A stretch of 10,552 nucleotides of DNA from Saprospiraceae bacterium (GTDB lineage: Bacteria; Bacteroidota; Bacteroidia; Chitinophagales; Saprospiraceae): NCBI GenBank assembly GCA_020437045.1, contig JAGQWV010000157.1, forward strand, positions 1-10,552, given 5' to 3'. This document shows positions 1 to 7,334 of the stretch, one piece after another. Every line of letters begins with the position of its first letter. The first letter of the stretch is position 1. The position numbers were made by a program, and so were the translations under genes. Under the pieces are notes generated by a model that did not search any database, was not told where the DNA came from, and was given only the letters and a program-made list of their open reading frames with translations.

Positions 1-374
1 AAAGCTAGAGCGCTAAAAGCAGAAGCAGATGAGGCGATTCCTGCCGAATGGGGAAAAGAGTTTGTACTTTCTATATCCAGATGCAAATCACTAAGAAAGG
101 GAAGAAAATCTTTTCTTTTGAGTAAATATCGCTCAATTCGCTCCTGAAATGCAGCATTCTCCTTTCCTTCAAATAGAAATGTAGTTGATATGGGAGAATG
201 TCGATCCGGCCTGAATCTATAGGAAATCTTTGTTTGCGTAAAAGATTTGTCTAATGTAAAGCTGATCGAAGGATTTTGAGGAAGTTGATCACCATACTTT
301 CCCCAATATTTTATCAATGCGATATTTGAAGGACTTTGCCACCTGACATTACCACTAATTTGATCTTTCAGCAT
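1..374 (-). CDS. mvaD: Diphosphomevalonate decarboxylase, 5' part only (runs off the left edge)
   Basis: This enzyme makes isopentenyl diphosphate from mevalonate 5-diphosphate in an ATP-dependent decarboxylation, the last step of the mevalonate route to isoprenoids, in the cytoplasm. Reading the reverse complement gives 124 codons plus two bases, open to the window edge. Near residues 14-27 is the family signature SPSNIALIKYWGKYG, followed by NPSISFTL (34-41). Residues 106-120 read NSFPHSAGIASSASA, the glycine/serine-rich GHMP-kinase phosphate-binding loop in its decarboxylase form. The ATG at 374 leaves about 14 residues before the signature, close to what is usual in Bacteroidota. The frame stays open upstream to a stop overlapping the previous gene's end, but has no better start. 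The C-terminal two thirds lie outside the window. It follows the DUF4294 gene by 48 bases on the same strand. The family call is near certain from the motifs; activity cannot be judged from a fragment. Confidence 0.94.
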   Translation of the reverse strand, partial: MLKDQISGNVRWQSPSNIALIKYWGKYGDQLPQNPSISFTLDKSFTQTKISYRFRPDRHSPISTTFLFEGKENAAFQERIERYLLKRKDFLPFLSDLHLDIESTNSFPHSAGIASSASAFSALA

Positions 375-422
375 ATTTATTGAAGTCGATCGACAAATAA
401 AGGAGTCGCCAATGTAGGCAAT

Positions 423-1037
423 TTAGAGCTTATGCGAAATGTCAAAGTCTTCCAGAACGATGTCTAAAATAGGATCTTCTCCAATGACATATCCTCGTCG
501 CAAATTATATCCATAGAGCTTACCCGCGGTGTTCCAGTAATTAGCGGTTAGACCATTTTTTAAGTCCTTAATGAGGAAATACATTGGCGTTTGTAATTCC
601 TTTTCGATCATATGAACCAAAATTCGACCCTGGGTGCGGCTTAAATTCTTGAGCGGATCCTCAAATTGATCTTTCAGTTCTTTTTGTAACCTCCGAATAT
701 GTTTTCGCTGTTCGCGGGGTTTCATGGTTCTCATTACCTCTTCTAATTCGCGGAAAATTCGAATCGCATCGACAGCATACGGATACACCTTATTGGCATA
801 TCGACGATAGCGCATGTACAGGGCATATTCATCCTTTGATTTAAAATGCCTTTTAGAAGTGACACTTACATCGCTTAGATCCGCTACATATAAGGTATCA
901 TCCTCGGTGATGATTGCCGTGACAACCTGTCCATTAATGGTTATTTTTTCAGGGGCAGGACCATGCTGAGCATGCACGATCGGTGCAGAAAAAAAACAAC
1001 CGGTCAAGACGATAAAAATGACCCCGATTGATTTCAT
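423..1037 (-). CDS. DUF4294 domain-containing exported protein
   Basis: The 204-residue protein has an N-terminal export signal and a charged, mostly helical body typical of DUF4294, a Bacteroidota family of unknown function. Conserved-looking segments are ITEDDTLYVADL (43-54), the tyrosine-rich YALYMRYRRYANKVYPYA (71-88), a basic helix KPREQRKHIRRLQKELKDQF (106-125) and GRILVHMIEKE (137-147), which resembles other family members as I remember them. The signal is ambiguous: LTGC at residues 11-14 is a good lipobox, while VHA followed by Q at residue 24 is a good signal peptidase I site. It may therefore be a lipoprotein or a soluble periplasmic protein. The ATG at 1037 is preceded by an AT-rich stretch. 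It is followed after 48 bases by mvaD on the same strand, so the two are probably co-transcribed; a role in isoprenoid synthesis cannot be inferred from that alone. Confidence 0.88.
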   Translation of the reverse strand: MKSIGVIFIVLTGCFFSAPIVHAQHGPAPEKITINGQVVTAIITEDDTLYVADLSDVSVTSKRHFKSKDEYALYMRYRRYANKVYPYAVDAIRIFRELEEVMRTMKPREQRKHIRRLQKELKDQFEDPLKNLSRTQGRILVHMIEKELQTPMYFLIKDLKNGLTANYWNTAGKLYGYNLRRGYVIGEDPILDIVLEDFDISHKL

Positions 1038-1303
1038 TTTATAATAACGACTTTCGCCGCAAACAGCATATTTAATTTACTTGGTATTTGCGATTCCTAG
1101 CAGATGCAACATCTCTTAGAGCAATTCAGTTCTGAAAGACCGGAGATATTAATGTTCCTCCAATTTCTAATCTGGCATAAAGTTGGATATTCCTTTTCAC
1201 ACAACAGAACTGATTTGCAATGCGTTATCGTAGCATAATTGAAAATCATTTTTGTATTTTCAACGTCTATTTCGACCTCTCCACTACGACAACTCAAATG
1301 TCG

Positions 1304-1333
1304 ATAATCATTAATTTGTAAATTATTGATTAT
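1304..1333. repeat. 30-base AT-rich near-perfect palindrome, possible operator
   Basis: Two 14-base arms flank a 2-base centre (GT at 1318-1319). The arms are complementary at 13 of 14 positions; the only mismatch is the pair 1311/1326. The site ends 19 bases before the TATTTTTG element, so it covers the region where a -33 element or an upstream regulator site would lie for the OmpA-family gene. Two-fold symmetry suggests binding by a dimeric regulator. It has almost no G or C in its arms and no following T-run suited to a terminator, so a transcribed hairpin is less likely. AT-rich DNA makes chance palindromes more common. Confidence 0.5.
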
Positions 1334-1352
1334 ATGTTGTTTAGTTGTTTCT

Positions 1353-1360
1353 TATTTTTG
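1353..1360 (+). promoter_or_regulatory. Putative Bacteroidota -7 promoter element (TATTTTTG) for the OmpA-family gene
   Basis: TATTTTTG matches the primary sigma factor consensus TAnnTTTG of Bacteroidota exactly. It lies 18 bases before the ATG at 1379, which implies a leader of only about 10-15 bases. A well-spaced -33 TTG is not clear: the closest, at 1326-1328, is 24 bases upstream, slightly too far, and lies inside the palindrome. With a poor -33 element, the promoter may depend on an activator at the palindrome. Confidence 0.45.
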
Positions 1361-1378
1361 CCATAGTTAATCTGCGAC

Positions 1379-3046
1379 ATGAACTATATACCGATCCTAA
1401 CAACGGCATTGTTGATGTATACATCTGGACCAGACCCCATGTATACACTAGAGAAGTTAAGCTCCAGAATCAATACCAAGTATGATGAGATCAATCCCGT
1501 GGTCAGTCTTGACGGAGAGACCATCTACTTTACCAGAGTAGGTCACCCTTCCTTTGATAAGACATTGAAAGTTGATGAGTCAGATTTTAGCCAAACACTC
1601 TCATTTTCAGAATACAGCCAAAAACTTCAGGAAGTTTACCGACAGTTGGGAGAATCCAATTGTACCGATCCGGTTGCTTCTGCTTTCAATCAGGATATCT
1701 GGATAGCAGCTTCGGACAAAGACGTGTTTGATAAAGTAGAACATCCATCCTATCCACTTAATAGTGCCTTACCTAATAGTGTCTGTGCAGTGACCACAGA
1801 TCCATCCACCATTGTGATTGTCAATCAATTTTTTAAGGATGGCAGTATGCAAAAAGGATTCTCTTTTGCGAAAAGAGATGTTGATAGTTGGAAATTTCCC
1901 GAACCACTATTTATTTACGACTATCACAACATCGATGCTGGCGTAAATCTTACGCTAAGCAAAGATAATGAAGTAATGATTTTATCCCTGGCCCGAGAAG
2001 ATAGCAAAGGACTGAATGATCTCTATGTTTCGTTTCGTATTCATACAACACTATGGAGTGCTCCAGAACACATGGGATCCATTATCAATACCCAGGCCAA
2101 TGAGATTACTCCTTTTATTTCGGATGATAAGCAGTTTATATTCTTCTCATCCGATAGAGCTGGAGGCGCCGGACGACAAGATATTTATGTTTCGGAAAGA
2201 CTGGATGATAGCTGGACAAATTGGTCAACACCCGAATCTCTACCCCTACCGATTAATTCTAATGCTGATGAAGCACAACCCTTTCTTAATCGAAAGACCG
2301 GTTATTTGTATTTCACCAGCACCCGGGATGGCTCAAGTGATATCTATCGGGTGAAATACTTTGCACCCGAAGTTAGGAAAGCAAGCAATCGAAAACCCCT
2401 GCTGGTCAATCAACCCAGTGAGACCGTTTCCAATAAAGACTTTACCTGTCTTGTGGTCGATGCCACCACAGGTGAACCCATAGAAGCAAATGTTGCTTAT
2501 GGGCCACTTACTGATGAGGGTTATCAAAATGAGCGGGTAGCTAGTAAAAAAGGACTTTCCATTGACCCCAAAAACGATAAATTATTGAAATTTCAGGTGT
2601 CCCGGGAGGGCTATATTTCCCGAATGCAAAAATTTGATTTGTATAACGGTAGTTCCATGAAAGATGGATATCTGCGGATCGCTTTGGATCCTATAAAAGT
2701 GAATACCCGGATTTCGATGGATCCAATCTTTTTCATGAGAGGGAATGATCGAATCTTATCCGGCTCATACGGAGAGCTTGATCGTCTGGCAAACATTTTA
2801 AGAGATCATCCGAGTATACAAGTTAATATAAATGGACATACTGATAATATTGGCGATCAATGGGCGCTGTATCAATTGTCTGAAAATCGGGCTATTGCCG
2901 TAAAACGATACCTGATCCAGTCAGGTATTGACTCGTATCGGGTTAAAACTAAAGGCTATGGCCCCAGTAAACCTATTACCGACAACTCCACGGAAGAACT
3001 CAGATCGAGAAACAGAAGAGTAGAGGTGGTGATTACGAAGATCTAA
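1379..3046 (+). CDS. OmpA-family protein with PD40 beta-propeller blades
   Basis: The 555-residue protein probably links an outer-membrane or periplasmic complex to peptidoglycan. After a short hydrophobic N-terminus (1-16, a minimal signal peptide) come at least four PD40/WD40-like blades: 35-53 (DEINPVVSLDGETIYFTR), 185-220, 241-274 (ITPFISDDKQFIFFSSDR) and 296-325. Residues 354-437 look like a carboxypeptidase-regulatory or CNA-B-type beta domain (LVVDATTGEPIEANV). The C-terminus, 445-553, is an OmpA domain with NGHTDNIG (485-492), LSENRAIAVKRYL (500-512) and RSRNRRVEV (542-550); D489 and R504 fit the usual pair that binds diaminopimelate. The order propeller, regulatory domain, OmpA resembles PorE of the type IX secretion system, but the TPR repeats expected of PorE at the N-terminus are absent, so I assign no symbol. 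Its TAA shares one base with the next gene's ATG, so the two are probably translated together. Confidence 0.9.
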   Translation: MNYIPILTTALLMYTSGPDPMYTLEKLSSRINTKYDEINPVVSLDGETIYFTRVGHPSFDKTLKVDESDFSQTLSFSEYSQKLQEVYRQLGESNCTDPVASAFNQDIWIAASDKDVFDKVEHPSYPLNSALPNSVCAVTTDPSTIVIVNQFFKDGSMQKGFSFAKRDVDSWKFPEPLFIYDYHNIDAGVNLTLSKDNEVMILSLAREDSKGLNDLYVSFRIHTTLWSAPEHMGSIINTQANEITPFISDDKQFIFFSSDRAGGAGRQDIYVSERLDDSWTNWSTPESLPLPINSNADEAQPFLNRKTGYLYFTSTRDGSSDIYRVKYFAPEVRKASNRKPLLVNQPSETVSNKDFTCLVVDATTGEPIEANVAYGPLTDEGYQNERVASKKGLSIDPKNDKLLKFQVSREGYISRMQKFDLYNGSSMKDGYLRIALDPIKVNTRISMDPIFFMRGNDRILSGSYGELDRLANILRDHPSIQVNINGHTDNIGDQWALYQLSENRAIAVKRYLIQSGIDSYRVKTKGYGPSKPITDNSTEELRSRNRRVEVVITKI

Positions 3047-3702
3047 TGGACAAACCCCTGAAATTAATAGCGTGGGTCATTTCTGCGTTTACCCACCCTC
3101 TCCTGGTTCTAACATATGGATTGATTTTAATCATTGCCTTTAATCCATATGTCTTTGGCGTTGGATCAGTAATGGAAGAATTACCACTGATACTTGTTTG
3201 CTTTGCCTATACCTTCCTTCTTCCTCTAATTTCGATTGTGTTTATGAAGTTAATTGGACTAGTATCTTCTCTTGCATTGCCGACAAAAGAGGAAAGAATT
3301 GGTCCACTTATTATTTGTATTGTATTTTATACCTGGTTCACTATAAATGTTTATCGCAATGCCGATATACCTTTATTGGTCGGCATTTTTGCTTTTGGAA
3401 GTGTTATCGCCATGTCAATATCCTTTCTGATTAATATTTTTTCGAAAATCAGTCTTCATACGGTAGCATGGGGTGGCTTGATGGGTTTACTAATTGTAAT
3501 GGTGTGGTATTTTGGTTTTCAGACCTTATCCCTTTATAACTGGGAAATACATATCAGGTTTATTCTTCTCGTGCTTGTTCTGATGGGGGGCATCATATCA
3601 ACGGCTCGACTTTTGCTTTCCGCTCATGATTCTCGGGATATTTATGGGGGTTTTTTAGTAGGATTCACATCTCAGTTGATTGCTATAAGAATTTTATTAT
3701 AA
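3046..3702 (+). CDS. Small PAP2-like integral membrane protein
   Basis: The 218-residue protein is very hydrophobic, with about six membrane segments (near 8-32, 46-70, 86-101, 108-130, 139-158 and 170-187). Short polar motifs lie where the PAP2 (type 2 phosphatidic acid phosphatase) superfamily has its active site: KEERIGP (81-87) as a reduced first motif, SLHT (136-139) in place of PSGH, and R188-x5-H194-x3-D198 in ARLLLSAHDSRDIYGGFLVG, which matches the third motif well. The putative catalytic residues H138, H194 and D198 are therefore present, while the first motif lacks the usual RP. PAP2 enzymes remove phosphate from lipid phosphates or isoprenyl diphosphates at the membrane. Here a phosphatase role is an inference, and a non-catalytic relative is possible. 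The gene overlaps the OmpA-family gene by one base and precedes dapD by 60 bases. Confidence 0.72.
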   Translation: MDKPLKLIAWVISAFTHPLLVLTYGLILIIAFNPYVFGVGSVMEELPLILVCFAYTFLLPLISIVFMKLIGLVSSLALPTKEERIGPLIICIVFYTWFTINVYRNADIPLLVGIFAFGSVIAMSISFLINIFSKISLHTVAWGGLMGLLIVMVWYFGFQTLSLYNWEIHIRFILLVLVLMGGIISTARLLLSAHDSRDIYGGFLVGFTSQLIAIRILL

Positions 3703-3762
3703 TTTCGACCTCTTTCTTCGAATTGAGCAGGAAACCAACTGACAATTATTAAAAAAGCTTAT

Positions 3763-4578
3763 ATGGAAGCATTGGAACACCAGATCAATCAAATCTGGGA
3801 CGATCGATCCTTATTGTCTAAAAAGGAAAATCAAGACGCGATACGAGAAGTGGTAGATTTACTCGATAAGGGTCAAGTAAGAGTAGCCGAACCGACGGAC
3901 GATGGTTGGGCGGTAAATCAGTGGATCAAAAAGGCTGTGGTGCTTTATTTTCCTATTCAACAAATGGAAACTATTGAAATTGGTCCGTTCGAATTTCATG
4001 ACAAGATTCCACTTAAAAGGGGTTATGCTGATTTGGGCGTTCGCGTTGTACCACATGCAATTGCAAGACATGGGGCTTTTTTAGAAAAGGGCGTGATTAT
4101 GATGCCAAGCTATGTCAACATCGGAGCTTGGGTTGGATCTGGCACCATGGTTGACACCTGGGCCACGGTCGGATCCTGTGCACAGATTGGCAGGAATGTA
4201 CATTTGAGTGGGGGTGTGGGAATCGGCGGAGTACTAGAACCATTACAAGCATCACCAACCATCATTGAAGACAATTGCTTTGTAGGATCGCGATGTATAG
4301 TGGTAGAAGGGGTCAAGGTGGGTACCGAATCTGTTCTGGGTGCCAATGTCGTCCTTACCCAATCGACTCGTATCATCGATGTAACGGGAGAAGAAGCAAT
4401 CACTCATCGGGGTGTCGTCCCGCCAAGGAGTGTCGTTATCCCCGGCACCTATACTAAAACTTTCCCTGCAGGTGATTACCAGGTTGCTTGCGCACTAATC
4501 ATCGGCAAACGAAAAGAAAGTACGGATAAAAAAGTGTCTCTAAATGATGTTCTGCGGGATTATAATGTAGCCGTTTGA
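3763..4578 (+). CDS. dapD: 2,3,4,5-Tetrahydropyridine-2,6-dicarboxylate N-succinyltransferase
   Basis: This cytoplasmic enzyme transfers succinyl from succinyl-CoA to tetrahydrodipicolinate, committing carbon to meso-diaminopimelate and lysine by the succinylase route. At 271 residues it has the usual DapD length. A helical N-domain (1-100, including DDGWAVNQWIKKAVVLYF at 47-63) is followed by a left-handed beta-helix of hexapeptide repeats (about 105-225): MMPSYVNIGAWVGSGTMVD, TWATVGSCAQIG, NVHLSGGVGIGGVLEPLQ, then IIEDNCFVGSRCIVVEGV. D131 and E182 correspond to the catalytic aspartate and glutamate described in this family. The C-terminal part (226-271) forms the end cap. The ATG at 3763 follows an A-rich stretch (TTAAAAAAGC), as is common for starts in this phylum. 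No promoter element is evident in the 60-base gap before it. The product would feed peptidoglycan cross-links, and the OmpA-family protein two genes upstream would bind that polymer. Confidence 0.97.
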   Translation: MEALEHQINQIWDDRSLLSKKENQDAIREVVDLLDKGQVRVAEPTDDGWAVNQWIKKAVVLYFPIQQMETIEIGPFEFHDKIPLKRGYADLGVRVVPHAIARHGAFLEKGVIMMPSYVNIGAWVGSGTMVDTWATVGSCAQIGRNVHLSGGVGIGGVLEPLQASPTIIEDNCFVGSRCIVVEGVKVGTESVLGANVVLTQSTRIIDVTGEEAITHRGVVPPRSVVIPGTYTKTFPAGDYQVACALIIGKRKESTDKKVSLNDVLRDYNVAV

Positions 4579-4634
4579 TACTAAGTAATTCCCTTTAGCA
4601 GTTTTTCGTGAAAATAAGCGTAAACAAAAAGCAA

Positions 4635-7253
4635 ATGCCTCTCATAAAATTTTCCCAATTCGCTCTTTTGGCCGCCATTGTTTTCTTTGGTTGCAGTAGT
4701 CCAAAAATGTTGGTGCCGGAACCACTACCCATGGCAAGTGCTGATATGGATAGTACCGAAATCAGAGATCTCGACACTCTCGTGGTCAAATCCAATCAGG
4801 AAGATGAGGCAGATTCGTTACCTTCTGAACAAGCCGTTTACCATGCCACTGCCACCAGATCTTTTGATTTGCTGCATACCAAATTAGATCTACATTTCGA
4901 CTGGTCTACCGAATCCGTCTTAGGTTCAGCAGAATTGACTTTAACTCCTTTTTTCTATCCGGATTCAATCCTTTATCTAAATGCGATTGATTTTGATATC
5001 AAAAAACTGGAAGTCGACCATCATGCCGTGCAGTACCAATATGATGGTGACTCTTTAGAAATACATTTGGATAAACGCTACCGACATGGTGAAAAGTTTA
5101 CGGTCACGATTGACTATCATGCCACCCCCACCAGAGGAAGTGATGGAAGCGCAGCCATTACCTCAGACCAGGGTCTGTTTTTTATCAATGCAGATCTGAC
5201 AGATCCGGATAAACCGCAACAGATCTGGAGTCAGGGAGAGACAGAATTTAACTCACGATGGTTTCCCACCATTGACAAACCCAATGAGCGATCAACGGAA
5301 GAAATCTTTCTAACGGTTGAAGATCGCTTTAAAACATTATCAAATGGGCTTTTGGAGAGCTCGAAAGATAATGGTGATGGTACTCGAACAGATCACTGGG
5401 TTATGGACATGCCACATGCCCCCTATTTGTTTATGATTGCGATCGGTGATTTTGCTAAAATCGACGATACCTGGAATGGTAAACCCCTGGCTTATTATGT
5501 AGAACCGGAATTTGCGGAAGACGCAAAAGACATCTTTGCCCATACGCCAGAGATGTTAAGTTTCTTTAGTGAAAAAACGGGCGTCAACTATCCCTGGCCA
5601 AAATTCTCGCAAATCATTGTCCGCGATTATGTTTCTGGTGCCATGGAAAATACGACGGCAGTCATCTTTGGAGAATTCATTCAAAAACATAAACGCGAAT
5701 TGATTGACAACAACAATGATGCGATTGTTGCCCACGAAATGTTTCACCACTGGTTTGGAGATTATGTCACTTGCGAAAGTTGGTCAAACCTTACGTTAAA
5801 TGAGGGGTTTGCAAACTATGCTGAGTATCTCTGGTTGGAGCACAAGTACGGCAGAGATGAAGCGGAAAACCATCGGATAGAAGAAATCCAGGGTTATCTA
5901 TATCAAGCTTCTCAAGAAGTCCATCCATTGATTGATTTTGCCTATCGGGACAAAGAAAACATGTTTGATGCACATAGTTACAACAAGGGTGGTCTGGTTT
6001 TGCATATGTTGAGAAATTTGGTTGGAGATGACGCTTTCTTTGCTTCCCTCAATCGATACTTAACAACCCACGCTTTTAATTCCGTGGAAGTACACGACCT
6101 TCGACTTGCCTTTGAAGATGTGACGGGCATGGACCTCAATTGGTTTTTTAATCAATGGTATCTTGATGAAGGTCATCCTATTTTAGATTATAATTATAGT
6201 TACTCAGCTACGGACCAGGAGATCGAAATTCATGTTGACCAAAAACAGGATGCTGAAATGCCTTTGTTTGTGATTCCCACAGAAGTGGAAGTGCTATTTG
6301 CAAATGGTCAACGAAAGAGGATTCCCATTAAAATTGACTCCCGAGAGGAGAAAATTAGGATACCTGCCACGCAAGAACCCGCTTTGGTGATCTTAGATCC
6401 GGATCGCAGTACGTTGGCGATCATCAATGAGGAATATACTACAGCACAATACCGCTTGATGTATGCTCCTGAAAATTCTTTGAGCATCCGCACGCTGGCC
6501 GTGTCTAAGTTGGCAGCAGATGACGAAGAGGCAAGTCAGGCGATTCTGGCAAAAGCCATACATGATCCGTTTTGGGCGGTTCGAAGAGCAGCACTGTCGT
6601 CGTACGACTGGCAAAAACATTCCGACAACACAGGGATGTTGGCTGAACTTGCTGAAAAGGACCCAAATAGCATGGTCAAAGCGGATGCGATCTATCTTTT
6701 AGGCACCTTAGGAGACAAAAGCTATGAAGATGCAGTGGTGAAGGGCATCAACAATGAAGATCCCTATCCAGTCGTGGCCGCATCTATCCTGGCGCTTAAA
6801 GAATTGGATCCGGATCTGGCATTGGAAAAGCTTAAGATGCTTGAATCTGAAGAACAATCGGATATCGTTGCTTCCGTCTCTATGATTTACGGAGAATCTG
6901 GTGACACCTCCAAGTTGGGTTATTTTGAAAAACATCTTAGTTCTGTCGAGGGTTTACCGAGTTTGGATTTCTATCAATCACTTGAGGGTCTTTTGAGAAA
7001 TACTTCGGCCAATACCAAGATGATGTGGATGGATAAGTTTGAAAAAGTAGCGACCGGTGACGCAGGTATTTCTCCATACACTAAAATAGCTGCGACAAGG
7101 AGCATGATTTCGCTTCTGAAGTCTGCTGAACAAAAGAAAAGCTTGCTTTCGGAGTCGCAACTCACAGAATTGCGACTAAAGATAGAGGGAATCATAGACC
7201 AGGAAACAAATCCACAGATTATTTCGATCTACCAGAGTTTCATGAGCTCCTAG
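4635..7253 (+). CDS. M1-family zinc aminopeptidase with HEAT-like C-terminus, probable lipoprotein
   Basis: This exported metallopeptidase probably removes N-terminal residues from peptides outside the inner membrane. Counting from the ATG at 4635 (872 residues), it has a hydrophobic signal ending at C20 (IVFFGCSS, a lipobox with unusual F at -3), a low-complexity linker, the M1 N-terminal beta domain from about 72, GAMEN at 335-339, the zinc site H367-E368-x-x-H371 with E390 eighteen residues further on, and the catalytic tyrosine Y449 in SYNKGG. All catalytic residues are present. Residues about 610-860 are helical repeats like HEAT repeats (for example DPFWAVRRAAL and DPNSMVKADAIYLLGTLGD). 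A GTG at 4608 would add nine residues, but the ATG is preceded by an A-rich run (TAAACAAAAAGCAA) and gives a compact signal peptide, so I prefer it. It lies closely downstream of dapD on the same strand. The peptide substrate cannot be told from sequence. Confidence 0.95.
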   Translation: MPLIKFSQFALLAAIVFFGCSSPKMLVPEPLPMASADMDSTEIRDLDTLVVKSNQEDEADSLPSEQAVYHATATRSFDLLHTKLDLHFDWSTESVLGSAELTLTPFFYPDSILYLNAIDFDIKKLEVDHHAVQYQYDGDSLEIHLDKRYRHGEKFTVTIDYHATPTRGSDGSAAITSDQGLFFINADLTDPDKPQQIWSQGETEFNSRWFPTIDKPNERSTEEIFLTVEDRFKTLSNGLLESSKDNGDGTRTDHWVMDMPHAPYLFMIAIGDFAKIDDTWNGKPLAYYVEPEFAEDAKDIFAHTPEMLSFFSEKTGVNYPWPKFSQIIVRDYVSGAMENTTAVIFGEFIQKHKRELIDNNNDAIVAHEMFHHWFGDYVTCESWSNLTLNEGFANYAEYLWLEHKYGRDEAENHRIEEIQGYLYQASQEVHPLIDFAYRDKENMFDAHSYNKGGLVLHMLRNLVGDDAFFASLNRYLTTHAFNSVEVHDLRLAFEDVTGMDLNWFFNQWYLDEGHPILDYNYSYSATDQEIEIHVDQKQDAEMPLFVIPTEVEVLFANGQRKRIPIKIDSREEKIRIPATQEPALVILDPDRSTLAIINEEYTTAQYRLMYAPENSLSIRTLAVSKLAADDEEASQAILAKAIHDPFWAVRRAALSSYDWQKHSDNTGMLAELAEKDPNSMVKADAIYLLGTLGDKSYEDAVVKGINNEDPYPVVAASILALKELDPDLALEKLKMLESEEQSDIVASVSMIYGESGDTSKLGYFEKHLSSVEGLPSLDFYQSLEGLLRNTSANTKMMWMDKFEKVATGDAGISPYTKIAATRSMISLLKSAEQKKSLLSESQLTELRLKIEGIIDQETNPQIISIYQSFMSS

Positions 7254-7308
7254 AAGAAGTAAAGTTGTTCTGGATGAACTAACTATCTGAAGGGCTTTTC
7301 AATTGTTG

Positions 7309-7316
7309 TACTTTTG
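7309..7316 (+). promoter_or_regulatory. Putative Bacteroidota -7 promoter element (TACTTTTG) for the GT-C-like gene
   Basis: TACTTTTG matches the consensus TAnnTTTG exactly and lies in the 81-base gap after the aminopeptidase stop, 18 bases before the ATG at 7335. That is the same distance as for the element in front of the OmpA-family gene. There is no clean -33 TTG at the right distance; CTG at 7287-7289 is 19 bases upstream and is the nearest match. If used, it would start a separate transcription unit for the right-hand genes. Confidence 0.42.
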
Positions 7317-7334
7317 GGTCTACAGGTAGATGTA

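Larger units (their letters stand above)
1038..1378. other. Divergent intergenic region between DUF4294 and OmpA-family genes
   Basis: These 341 bases separate two divergently transcribed units and should carry both promoters. On the plus strand I see an AT-rich palindrome and an exact TAnnTTTG element close to the OmpA-family start. On the minus strand I find no exact TAnnTTTG upstream of the DUF4294 start; the nearest sequence, around 1070, has wrong spacing. The middle (about 1090-1300) shows no clear RNA gene. A short minus-strand frame of 66 codons crosses it but starts with TTG and resembles nothing I know. Confidence 0.6.

Noticed and set aside
1..146. Open plus-strand frame at the left edge (ends at a TGA near 146)
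   Set aside because: It is the shadow of mvaD, whose family motifs are clear on the minus strand.
1097..1297. Cysteine-rich 66-codon frame on the minus strand (eight Cys, ending CCIC)
   Set aside because: It starts with TTG, has no A-rich start context or recognisable family, no signal peptide, and lies in a spacer expected to hold promoters. Conservation in relatives would be needed to accept it.
3701..3724. Imperfect inverted repeat (AATTTCGA and TCGAATT) just after the PAP2-like stop, possible terminator
   Set aside because: The stem is short and bulged, with no T-run after it.
4110..4403. Long minus-strand frame inside dapD (97 codons)
   Set aside because: It lies wholly opposite a well-supported gene with catalytic motifs and has no family resemblance.
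7264..7283. Weak hairpin (GTTGTTC and GAACTAAC) just after the aminopeptidase stop
   Set aside because: It has only four firm base pairs plus a bulged extension and no following T-run; too weak to call a terminator.
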